Assembly: GCF_008000815.1 (NCBI RefSeq)
Contig: NZ_CP042806.1
Location: 2,356,001-2,420,000, forward strand
Direction of reading: 5' to 3'
Source of the DNA: Terriglobus albidus
GTDB lineage: Bacteria > Acidobacteriota > Terriglobia > Terriglobales > Acidobacteriaceae
DNA: 64,000 nt
A model generated the notes under the pieces. The model ran no database searches, was not told the DNA's origin, and worked only from the letters and a program-made list of their open reading frames with translations. Positions 40,747 to 48,923 of the stretch are shown here, one piece after another; position 1 is the stretch's first letter; the number at the start of each line of letters is the position of its first letter. A program made the position numbers and the translations under genes.

Positions 40747-43179
40747 TTATGCGAAACGGACGGAATAGCGGGCACCGGCCTCCGCATCGATGACGTACTC
40801 TTCGCCTTCGGCCTTGCCGATGGACTTGCCTCGCAACTGCACGCTCTCTACCGATGAGCCACGAGGCACGGCCAGGCGAAGCTTTCCGGCGCGCGATGCT
40901 AGAACGACTGCCGAGACCGGCTTGCCGGACTTCCAGGTGAGATTGACGGTGTAGCCTCCACGGGCGCGGAATCCCTGGAAGCCGCCGTCCTGCCATACAG
41001 AAGGAAGAGCGGGCAGCAGACGCACGATATCTCCGTGGCTCTGCAATAACATCTCCGCCATGCCGGCTGGCATACCGAAGTTGCCGTCGATCTGGTACGG
41101 AGAGTTGTCCTTCAGTCCGCAGACATCGAACATGTTTGGACGAACGCTCTGGCGGAAGAACCACTTGATGTTGTCATAGGCCAGGTTGCCATCCTCCAGG
41201 CGGGCACACTGGTTGATGATCCAGGAGCGGCTCCAACCGGTGCTGCCGCTGCCAGCATCGAGACGGCGTTGGAGCGAGACCCGAACTGCGGCGGCAAGGT
41301 CTGGGGTCTGGCGCAGCGTGATCTGGTCGTCGGGATGGAAGCCCCACAGGTGGGAGATGTGACGGTGTCCGGGTTCGAACTCGTCATAGTCTTCAGCCCA
41401 CTCCTGTAGCTGGCCGTGTTTACCGATCTTGTAAGGCAGCAGCTTCTTTGCGGCGGCTTCTACTTCTGTGCGGAGATCCGCATCGCGGTTGAGTTCGTTG
41501 CTTGCCGCGATAAATTGACGGAACAGGCCTCGGGCGATCGCCTGGTCCATGGTCGGGCCCATGCACAGATTGGCTTTGGTTTTAGCTGTACCAGGAAGGA
41601 TGTAGCCGTTTTCCGGAGAGCAGGAGGGGCCACCGACGAGATGGCCGTCCTTATCCGTTTGCAGATAGCCAAGCAGAAACTCTGCTGTCTCTTTCAAATG
41701 AGGATAGGCACGCTGTTCAAGGAATGTGCGATCGCCAGAGTGCAGCCAGTGTTCCCAGAAATGAGTGGTGAGCCATGCGCCGCCCAGCGGCCAGAAACCT
41801 CCGCCAATGCCATCGATGGGGACAGCGTCTCCCCAGAGATCGGTGTTGTGGTGGATGCAGAAGCCGCGAGCGTTGTAGTACTTCTTCGCGGTCACCACTC
41901 CGGCGGCGTGGGCTGAGTCCAGCAGATCGAAGACTGGGAAGTGCAGGTCGCCAAGACCAGTGACTTCGGCGATCCAGTAGTTCATCTGTGTGTTGATGTT
42001 GATGGTGAACTTCGAGCCCCATGGTGGATCGAGGGCGTCATTCCAGATGCCCTGCAGATTGGCCGCCATCGTGCCCGGGCGACTGCTGCTAATGAGGAGA
42101 TAACGTCCGAACTGAAAGAAGGTGGGCAGCAGGTGAACATCGTCCTCTCCTTCTTTCATGCGCTTCACGCGTTCGTCAGTCGGAACGCCGGCATTGGGAT
42201 CGGGTGAGTTCAGCAGCGTCAGGTCGGCGCGGCGGAAGAATTGCCGATAGTCGGCGATGTGCCTGCGCTTGATTTCGGCGTAGGGTGCGGAGGCGACAGT
42301 AAGGTAGCGGCGGCAGGCCCCTTCCATATCCTTCGTCCTGATCTCGGTTGCAGCACACAGAAGCAGCGTGACTTCGGTCGCGCCTTCTACCTTGAGCTCG
42401 TTGTCTGCCGCGGAGATGCGGCCACCGCGGTTCAAGGCCACCATCTCGGAACGGAAACGGACACCGGCCTGACGTTCCTGGGTTGCTGGGTCTGTCGTCG
42501 GTTTCACCGGCAGCGCCTGTCCGGTCATGACCAGCCGCTTGCTGCCCACCACTTCGGTGGTGGCATTCGCCGGACGGTCGAGTGCCGCGGTGAAGGAGAG
42601 CTTTCCAGGAGCGCTGGCCGTGAGATGAACGACGATCACCTGGTCCGGAGCAGACGAGAAGACCTCCCGGACAAAGGTGACTCCGTTGCTGACAAACCGC
42701 GTGGTCACGATAGCAGAGTCGAGATCTAGCTCATGACGATACTGCGAAGTGTCAGTAATGCCGTCGAAGTTCAGATGCAGATCGCCGAGAGTCTGATAGT
42801 AAGGCATCCGCGTCGGAACGGCGATGACATCCTTCATCGCCTCCGCCTCCGCCTCTTTCACCTTGCCTTCGAAGAGCAACTCGCGAACACGGCGAACGCC
42901 TTCCGCTGCATTGGGATTGTTGCGATCGCGTTTTTCGCCCACCCAGATGGTTTCTTCGTTGAGCTGAATGCGCTCATGGATGGGCTCGCCGAAGACCATG
43001 GCACCGAGGCGGCCATTGCCTACGGGGAAGGCATCGCGCCACTCCTGGGCAGGATGGTTGAACCAGAGGCGATAGCGGGGCTCCTGCTGAGAGGTTGTGA
43101 TGGCGTTGCCTCGCCTGGAAGTGGCGGCGACACCGGCAAGGACGGAGTCACGCAGAAAGCTGCGGCGTGAGAGGTGCAT
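40747..43179 (-). CDS. GH95 alpha-L-fucosidase/alpha-L-galactosidase, Tat-exported
   Basis: 810 residues. The N-terminus LSRRSFLRDSVLAGVAAT is a twin-arginine signal. The family's opening block reads FPVGNGRLGAMVFGEPIHERIQLNEETIW. The (alpha/alpha)6 catalytic domain contains NINTQMNYW, CIHHNTDLWGDAVPIDG (catalytic-base region) and LQEWAEDYDEFEPGHRHISHLWGFHP (acid region). GH95 enzymes remove terminal alpha-L-fucose or alpha-L-galactose by inversion; the choice depends on a few active-site residues that could not be settled here. AAGGAG precedes the start. It is the last gene of the GH28/GH30-like/GH79-like/GH95 operon. Confidence 0.9.
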   Translation of the reverse strand: MHLSRRSFLRDSVLAGVAATSRRGNAITTSQQEPRYRLWFNHPAQEWRDAFPVGNGRLGAMVFGEPIHERIQLNEETIWVGEKRDRNNPNAAEGVRRVRELLFEGKVKEAEAEAMKDVIAVPTRMPYYQTLGDLHLNFDGITDTSQYRHELDLDSAIVTTRFVSNGVTFVREVFSSAPDQVIVVHLTASAPGKLSFTAALDRPANATTEVVGSKRLVMTGQALPVKPTTDPATQERQAGVRFRSEMVALNRGGRISAADNELKVEGATEVTLLLCAATEIRTKDMEGACRRYLTVASAPYAEIKRRHIADYRQFFRRADLTLLNSPDPNAGVPTDERVKRMKEGEDDVHLLPTFFQFGRYLLISSSRPGTMAANLQGIWNDALDPPWGSKFTININTQMNYWIAEVTGLGDLHFPVFDLLDSAHAAGVVTAKKYYNARGFCIHHNTDLWGDAVPIDGIGGGFWPLGGAWLTTHFWEHWLHSGDRTFLEQRAYPHLKETAEFLLGYLQTDKDGHLVGGPSCSPENGYILPGTAKTKANLCMGPTMDQAIARGLFRQFIAASNELNRDADLRTEVEAAAKKLLPYKIGKHGQLQEWAEDYDEFEPGHRHISHLWGFHPDDQITLRQTPDLAAAVRVSLQRRLDAGSGSTGWSRSWIINQCARLEDGNLAYDNIKWFFRQSVRPNMFDVCGLKDNSPYQIDGNFGMPAGMAEMLLQSHGDIVRLLPALPSVWQDGGFQGFRARGGYTVNLTWKSGKPVSAVVLASRAGKLRLAVPRGSSVESVQLRGKSIGKAEGEEYVIDAEAGARYSVRFA

Positions 43180-43189
43180 TGATATCTCC

Positions 43190-44572
43190 TTATCGTTTCC
43201 ACACGACGCCCGCGCTATGCGCAGGCAGATCGAGGGTAGAGGTTTTCCCCGTGTGCATGGGGTGTAGTGTGATTCCTTCTTTGCTTTCGAATTCAGGACC
43301 GGTCAACAGCACGCCCTTGTTCCAGGGATTCTCAGTGCGAACACGAAGGGAATCTGCGGTCTTATTAAAGACAGCGAGCATCGATTCTCCCTGGGCATCT
43401 TTCGCCGCATAGGCAGTGACACGGTCGCTGTCGCAGGTGAGTGTGCAGGGGACGAGAGTGGCATCGACAAACCTCTGGGCAAGCAACATGCCGTAGAACT
43501 CAGGCCGCCGGGTCAACGGTTTGCTCAGTCCACCGGCGATCGGAGTGTAGTTGCCATCGCCGCCGCCATGCAGATTGACGCCGGAGCATCCGGCCTGCGC
43601 CCACTGCAGCATGAAGTCTCCACACCATAGCGCCGAGGCCAGAGTGTCACTGACTCCCAGTTTGCCGCCATCCCAGCAGGAGTTGCCCTCAGCCATACGG
43701 AAGGGAAGTCCGGCCGGTTTCACCGCTGCCATGATCTTATTCACGTCGCCGGTGCGCTGCTTCGAGATTGGAGACATCAGTTGATCGAGCGTGGCGCCTT
43801 CGCTTCGGGCCGGACCCATCGCGTAGTAGTGGGCCGTGAGCAGGATGACTTCCGGATAGTGCCCGCGCTGCATCTCTTCCGCGAAGACGGTGAGGTAAGG
43901 AAGTTTATTGGAGATATCCGGTCCCGCGAGCTTCAGCCCTGGAACCTTGTCGACGAGCGCTTCGCGAAACCGTTTCCACTCCTCCAGAAAATCAGCGGGT
44001 CCCCAGGCCGCGGGGCGGTAGCGGGTTCTCCATGAGTCAGGTTCGTTGCCGAGCTGGAAGCAGATGAGCTTCGCGCCAATTGTCTTTTGCACATAGGTGG
44101 CTTCAGCGATTGCATTCTCAACGCTGCCTTGTGCCATGTTGAGACCGTAGATACAGGTCCAACCCGTTGCATCCAGAAATCCGCACAGAGCGTCGATCGC
44201 CGTCGTGGAGATGGGGAACTCTTTCTTCACGGTCTTTTCCGTATCGGGGCCAAAGACGTCGAAGGGAGGTGGTGTCTGCTGCGGCTTTCCTGTAAAGGTG
44301 GTGAAGGCGCTGGTGCCGCCGCCGATGCGAAGCACTCCGTGAGGAGTGAGCTCGCGATAGAGGGAGATGAGTTGCCGATGATGCGGTGAGAAGAAGGCCG
44401 GATTGACGAGCTGTGCCGACTCGTAGCTGAAGCCGCTGTAATCGGATGGAATTTTGTGGCCTTCACTCCTCCAATCAACAGAGATCGAGGCTTCCCTGGC
44501 ATTACTTTGTGACCAGAGCCGAGGATGGAGGGTAGCTCCCAGCCCAATCAGCAGATCGCGACGGCGTAGCAT
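43190..44572 (-). CDS. GH79-like beta-glucuronidase, Tat-exported
   Basis: 460 residues. MLRRRDLLIGLGATLHPRL is a Tat-type signal. The barrel has LRIGGGTSAF, the acid/base glutamate in FQLGNEPDSW, and a probable nucleophile glutamate in FRMAEGNSCWDGG, followed by a C-terminal beta-sandwich. This is the layout of GH79, which releases glucuronic acid (sometimes its 4-O-methyl form) from glycans. The start overlaps the upstream gene's stop by one base, and the GH95 gene follows after ten bases. Confidence 0.8.
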   Translation of the reverse strand: MLRRRDLLIGLGATLHPRLWSQSNAREASISVDWRSEGHKIPSDYSGFSYESAQLVNPAFFSPHHRQLISLYRELTPHGVLRIGGGTSAFTTFTGKPQQTPPPFDVFGPDTEKTVKKEFPISTTAIDALCGFLDATGWTCIYGLNMAQGSVENAIAEATYVQKTIGAKLICFQLGNEPDSWRTRYRPAAWGPADFLEEWKRFREALVDKVPGLKLAGPDISNKLPYLTVFAEEMQRGHYPEVILLTAHYYAMGPARSEGATLDQLMSPISKQRTGDVNKIMAAVKPAGLPFRMAEGNSCWDGGKLGVSDTLASALWCGDFMLQWAQAGCSGVNLHGGGDGNYTPIAGGLSKPLTRRPEFYGMLLAQRFVDATLVPCTLTCDSDRVTAYAAKDAQGESMLAVFNKTADSLRVRTENPWNKGVLLTGPEFESKEGITLHPMHTGKTSTLDLPAHSAGVVWKR

Positions 44573-46503
44573 CAGTTGCCTCCTTCCAGCGTAGAGACGA
44601 TGACGATCTCTCCGGGCTGGACAACGACATCACGCAATCCAGGCTTTGCGACAGCTACTTCGTTCTCTTCGTACTGTGTGACGTGCTCTATCTGGCGCCA
44701 CGGTGCGCTCCAGAGAATCGCAACGCGAGTGGCATCGGTGCCGCGGTTGAGAAGCACGATCGTCTTTTTACCGGTGGCGCCGACAAACGCTGAGACCAGA
44801 AGATCCGGATTGCCCGAAGCGGTAGCGCTGACACGCCACATGCCCTCCTGAATATGGCGGCTATAGGCGCCGAGAATCCGCAGCTGGAAGCTGGAGGCAA
44901 CCGGGACATTGCCGTGTGTCTTGTCGGGAATCAGAAGGGAGCGCGACGCACCGAAGTTGGGCTGCTCGACATCGAGAATGGTCCAGCAGTACATCAGAGC
45001 AATGGCATTCAGCTCAGTCAGATGCTTGTGATAGAGCTGCCCCACCTGGAAGGCCACGCGGTAGCTGGGTTCCTGCAGCTTGCCGTCGTTCAGGCAGATC
45101 TCGGTAGCCAGATAGGGTTTGTCGCCCATCACAGCGCGCATAGCCTGGAGCTGCTCGTCGTACCGGTCAGGATCGACGGCGTATTTTTGCCAGTCATAGA
45201 CGTGGCTGGCGACGTAGTCCGTATCATTCCAGGCTTCGGTGTCGTGCTTCAGGTCGTTTACCCGGCCGACGCCCATCCATAGATAGGGAGCATCGGCCAT
45301 ATGGATCTTCACCTCTTTGAAGCCTGCTTTATCCAGCTCGCGGCGCAGACTCTTCGTCATCTCGGCATAGACGGAGGGAATCTGTTCGACTTCGTTCTGG
45401 ATACCGACGATCATCGGAGGTCTACCGGACTTTTTCGCCGCCATACGGCAGTACGCCACAACGATGCGGACGTACTGTTCCACGTCGGCCTGCTTGGTGA
45501 CTGGCTTCTTCCAGGCGTCGATGATCTTGACGGGGCCGTCATACGGCTTCTCCGCCCATTTCGGCAGAGCCCACATCTCGTAGATAACGTGACCACCAAG
45601 AGCGAGCATGCGGCGAGAGTAGTCGAAGTCGCTGATCTCTCCGTTGGGGAAGTTATCGCCGTAGTAGTGCGGCGTGGCGGATGAGAGATCGTCGAAGTTG
45701 CTGAGATCCTGCTTGAGCTCTGTGCCCATAGGGTATTCCCGATGGAGCAGCAGATTGTATTTGCGGATGAGATGCCAATACTCGGTCTTGCCGCGCTCAC
45801 TCAACTCGGCATAGGCCGGAATTCCGGGGCTGCCGCCGAAGCCGAGCATGGTCTGCTGTTTGTTGTCCGCATCGATCTGCAGTGCTGCGGTTTTGATCTC
45901 CGGTGGAAGCAGGGCTCCGTGGACGACGAGGTGTTGCGTGCGCGGGGCGACCAACATCATCTGATGCCGCTGTACGTCGAAGTACATCGGAGCCTGCAGG
46001 AGATCTTGCCCGTTAACCAGAACATGAACGGAGAGATGGGCGTCGGCGACGACCGTAAGAGTGCGGGGATGTCCGGTAAACGCCTTCTCCTGTCGTACGA
46101 GGGTGCCTTTCTCTCCCAGCAGTTGCGCGCTGTCATACCAACGCTCGGAGAGCTTGATGTTCCCTTCGCTGAGCTCAACGGTCAGGCCGGCACGGGGGCC
46201 GGTGAAGATCCACCGTAGCGCCGCTGGTTGCGGAAGGTCATTTTCGATTGCGATGGTGCGGCTGAAGAGTGCCGGCAACATCTCACGGAAGTACTTCCGG
46301 GCGGGTTCGTTGGGACGGGTCCAGCCAGGTCCGGCAGGGCCGTCAGCGACAAACTCGAAATGGTCCGCTGCCTGCGATATCGCGGGAGCAGCGGTATCGG
46401 GAAGTTGCAACGGTTGCTGAGCTATCACCGGAACGGTGACCACCGCAACGGTGACCATCGCAACGACAGCGGTAGTTAGCCACGGATGCCATCTCGGTGC
46501 CAT
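44572..46503 (-). CDS. Secreted GH30-like (clan GH-A) glycoside hydrolase
   Basis: 643 residues from the ATG at 46503, where GGAG lies six bases upstream. A signal peptide reads VVTVPVIAQQ. An N-terminal beta domain of ~190 residues is followed by a clan A barrel starting MLGFGGSPGIPAYAEL. The acid/base glutamate is in IVGIQNEVEQIP and the nucleophile glutamate in YLATEICLND. A C-terminal beta domain ends VVVQPGEIVIVSTLEGG, as in GH30. The exact subfamily is not clear; GH30 targets include xylan, glucuronic-acid-decorated and galactan chains. It lies between the GH28 and GH79-like genes with near-zero spacing. Confidence 0.72.
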   Translation of the reverse strand: MAPRWHPWLTTAVVAMVTVAVVTVPVIAQQPLQLPDTAAPAISQAADHFEFVADGPAGPGWTRPNEPARKYFREMLPALFSRTIAIENDLPQPAALRWIFTGPRAGLTVELSEGNIKLSERWYDSAQLLGEKGTLVRQEKAFTGHPRTLTVVADAHLSVHVLVNGQDLLQAPMYFDVQRHQMMLVAPRTQHLVVHGALLPPEIKTAALQIDADNKQQTMLGFGGSPGIPAYAELSERGKTEYWHLIRKYNLLLHREYPMGTELKQDLSNFDDLSSATPHYYGDNFPNGEISDFDYSRRMLALGGHVIYEMWALPKWAEKPYDGPVKIIDAWKKPVTKQADVEQYVRIVVAYCRMAAKKSGRPPMIVGIQNEVEQIPSVYAEMTKSLRRELDKAGFKEVKIHMADAPYLWMGVGRVNDLKHDTEAWNDTDYVASHVYDWQKYAVDPDRYDEQLQAMRAVMGDKPYLATEICLNDGKLQEPSYRVAFQVGQLYHKHLTELNAIALMYCWTILDVEQPNFGASRSLLIPDKTHGNVPVASSFQLRILGAYSRHIQEGMWRVSATASGNPDLLVSAFVGATGKKTIVLLNRGTDATRVAILWSAPWRQIEHVTQYEENEVAVAKPGLRDVVVQPGEIVIVSTLEGGN

Positions 46504-46505
46504 CG

Positions 46506-47750
46506 TTACTCCGTCCACCCTTCCACGGCGAGTCCTTTGCCACGAACTACCTTGTCTTCAGCCTGGATGGTTAACCCTTCGGCTTTCCCCTGTGCAAACT
46601 GTGCAACGCCGGCCTTTTTCGCCTGTAGGTGGACGTTCTTGAGCTGCAGGTTCTGGATCGGAGCCTCGGGCAGTCCCTGGATCTGCACGGCGGTCTGCGA
46701 GTTCTTTGCGGTTACATTTTCGAGGTAGATATCGTGGAAGCGGGGTGTGTGCTCGGTGACGAGCTCGCCAGGGTCCTCGGCTTTGTAACCGGTGTAATAG
46801 CCAGTAATCTGGATCGCGGTGCGGACATCTTCCATGGTGATGTCCTTGTAGTGGAAGTCGCCGATGTCGTTCCCGCGTCCGCGGGCGCTCTTGATCCGGA
46901 TGCCCTGGTCTGCACCTTTAAAGCTGACGCGTTCGACTCGGACATGTTGCACGCCGCCGGCGAGTTCACTGCCGATGGAAAGGCCGTGCCCGTGGACAAA
47001 CTCGCAGTCCCGGATAGTGATGTCGCGGCTGGGAACGATGGGTTCTCCACGCTCGACCAGCCCGCTCTTGATGGCTACGTTATCGTCGCCGGTGTCGATG
47101 TAGGCATGCTCGATCAGGACGTGCGAGGTCGAGAGCGGATCGATGCCATCGGTATTGGGCGCCTTACGGCCCGGATTCAGGATGCGAACATTCCGCACCG
47201 TGAGTCCATCGCAGAGATTGGTCAGGATGTTGTACATCGGCGCGTTCTGGATGGTGACGCCCTCAATGCGGATCTTTTTAGACCGGGTGATATCGACGAT
47301 CATGGGCCGCGGTGGCTCGGGCGATCCCTTAGGACGATTCAGATGGCGGGTCCACCAGCCCTGGCCGCTGCCGTCGATGGTGCCTTCGCCGGTAATGGCG
47401 ATATCCTCTGCCCGATCGGCATGAATCAGGGCCATGCGGCGCCATTTGGCATCTTCACGAACGGGGAAATCGTCGATTTCTTCGCTGGCCTTGAGCAGTG
47501 TGCCTCTCGCGACAGCGAGGGCCACATGGCTCTTCAGATCGAGCGGACCGGAGAGGAAGGTGCCTCCTCCCTGCAGGACCACGATTCCTCCACCTTTGGA
47601 GGCGCAGGCGTCGATCGCTTTCTGAATCGCGGCGGTGTCTTTGGTCACGCCATCTCCCTTGGCGCCCATCTGGCGAGCATCACAGGTGGTGGAAGCAAAG
47701 GCTGTCGCCGTGCAGAGGAGGATTGCAGCCGCAACTGATTGAAATACCAT
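46506..47750 (-). CDS. GH28 polygalacturonase
   Basis: 414 residues from the ATG at 47750, where a signal peptide (VFQSVAAAILLCTATAFAS) begins. A start at 47807 would add 19 hydrophilic residues. The mature N-terminus CDARQMGAKGDGVTKDTAAIQKAIDAC is the usual GH28 opening. Catalytic aspartates appear in NTDGIDPLSTSHV and DTGDDNVAIKSG. HGHGLSIGSE carries the conserved histidine, and RIKSARGRG the RIK motif. It hydrolyses alpha-1,4-galacturonan or a substituted variant. It is the first gene of a four-gene operon ending with GH95. Confidence 0.93.
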   Translation of the reverse strand: MVFQSVAAAILLCTATAFASTTCDARQMGAKGDGVTKDTAAIQKAIDACASKGGGIVVLQGGGTFLSGPLDLKSHVALAVARGTLLKASEEIDDFPVREDAKWRRMALIHADRAEDIAITGEGTIDGSGQGWWTRHLNRPKGSPEPPRPMIVDITRSKKIRIEGVTIQNAPMYNILTNLCDGLTVRNVRILNPGRKAPNTDGIDPLSTSHVLIEHAYIDTGDDNVAIKSGLVERGEPIVPSRDITIRDCEFVHGHGLSIGSELAGGVQHVRVERVSFKGADQGIRIKSARGRGNDIGDFHYKDITMEDVRTAIQITGYYTGYKAEDPGELVTEHTPRFHDIYLENVTAKNSQTAVQIQGLPEAPIQNLQLKNVHLQAKKAGVAQFAQGKAEGLTIQAEDKVVRGKGLAVEGWTE

Positions 47751-48001
47751 CGACACGATCTTTCTGGGGTTGAAGTCGGGGAGTTCAGACTGTGATGTTA
47801 TTTTCATATTCAAAAATGGATTTTCAGACAAAGTTGCGGGAAAACAAGTATAAGGAGTTTCACGCGAAACTTGCATTCGCGTGTTTGCGTCCTGACCTTA
47901 ATCTGGCTTGAGGTGCTGTCATTCGTTCCCAGAAGCGTACTCTTCGTTGCTACTTCAACACTCTGGCTCTTGTCGGTCTTGGGCCTTTTCCTGACGGCGC
48001 G

Positions 48002-48763
48002 ATGGCGGCGGTCCGCGAGGCCGGTTACGACGGCATCCAGTTTCATATCTCGCCGGAACCACAGGAGCTGGAAGAAGCTCTGAAGCAAGGGCTTGGAGTC
48101 TGTGCCGCGGCGCGGGTGAATGTGCCCGAGGATGCTGTCCGTGTTGCGCAGGAGGCTCACCTGATGGGGCTGGAGTGCCTGACGCTCCACGTGGGTTGGG
48201 GATTGGAAGATGACGATCAGGCAGTGCGGTTGATCGAGGCCGTACTCAACGCTTCGGCGAAACATTCGGTTCCAATGTATGTGGAGACGCATCGCGCGAC
48301 GCTTTTCCAGGACATGTGGCGCGCAGTGGGCTTTCACCGCAGGTTTCCCGCGTTGGAGTTCAACGGAGACTTCTCGCACTGGTACACCGGGCAGGAGATG
48401 GTCTACGGAGGCTTCGAGACCAAGTTTGCGTTCATCAAGCCACTGCTGGAGTGCGTGCGGTTCATGCATGGGCGGATCGGCAACCCCGGATCGATCCAGG
48501 TCGACCTCGGCTCGGGAGACCCAGCGGAGCATCCGTATATTGACCACTTCAAGACGTTGTGGACACATGTCTTTACCCGCTATCTGCAGGCAGAGACTGT
48601 GAAGCAGGAGTTCTTCACGTTTACGCCGGAGCTGCTCTCTCCCGATATTTACTACGCACGGACCTTCCAGGGGAAGGAAGAGAGCGACCGCTGGCATCAA
48701 TCGCTGCTGCTGCGCACGATCGCTCAGCAATGTTTCGCCGAGGCGGCGAAGTCCGCGAAGTAG
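48002..48763 (+). CDS. Sugar phosphate isomerase/epimerase-like TIM-barrel protein, 5' end frameshifted
   Basis: 253 residues from the ATG at 48002, beginning mid-domain (MAAVREAGYDGIQFHIS). Metal and substrate residues of the AP-endonuclease-2-type barrel are present: TLHVGWG, YVETHRATLFQD, FNGDFSHWY, FMHGRIGNP. The expected first strand lies upstream in another frame: from the GTG at 47913 one reads VPRSVLFVATSTLWLLSVLG, after which PFPDGAM continues in the frame of this gene. One missing base in the G-run near 47981 explains the break. The stop codon TAG lies at the first bases of a palindromic element. The gene is therefore probably damaged; a shortened product from 48002 would lack beta strand 1. 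Confidence 0.6.
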   Translation: MAAVREAGYDGIQFHISPEPQELEEALKQGLGVCAAARVNVPEDAVRVAQEAHLMGLECLTLHVGWGLEDDDQAVRLIEAVLNASAKHSVPMYVETHRATLFQDMWRAVGFHRRFPALEFNGDFSHWYTGQEMVYGGFETKFAFIKPLLECVRFMHGRIGNPGSIQVDLGSGDPAEHPYIDHFKTLWTHVFTRYLQAETVKQEFFTFTPELLSPDIYYARTFQGKEESDRWHQSLLLRTIAQQCFAEAAKSAK

Positions 48764-48875
48764 AGCATTTTTCCTGTAGGTGTCGTGCAGGGCTTGTGCA
48801 TCCATGGGCGTTTTCCGCAATGAAAACGCCGCTGCACGCTGCTCCCGGGATACCCAGCAACAGGAAAAATGCTCT
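48762..48875 (+). repeat. Palindromic element, copy C (GCATTTTCCC family)
   Basis: 114 bp with terminal inverted repeat AGAGCATTTTTCCTG and its complement. The central hairpin has arms GGCGTTTTC/GAAAACGCC. It is very similar to copy B along its whole length. It touches the stop codon of the isomerase-like gene and lies before the convergent beta-helix gene. Confidence 0.9.
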
Positions 48876-48923
48876 AAACGGCCCGGGATGTGGAATCGGG
48901 AGTGCATGGTTCCGTATAGCGGA

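Noticed and set aside
46629-47738. Plus-strand open frame of 369 codons
   Set aside because: It is antisense to the GH28 gene, which has all expected catalytic motifs; the frame is open only because of high GC content.
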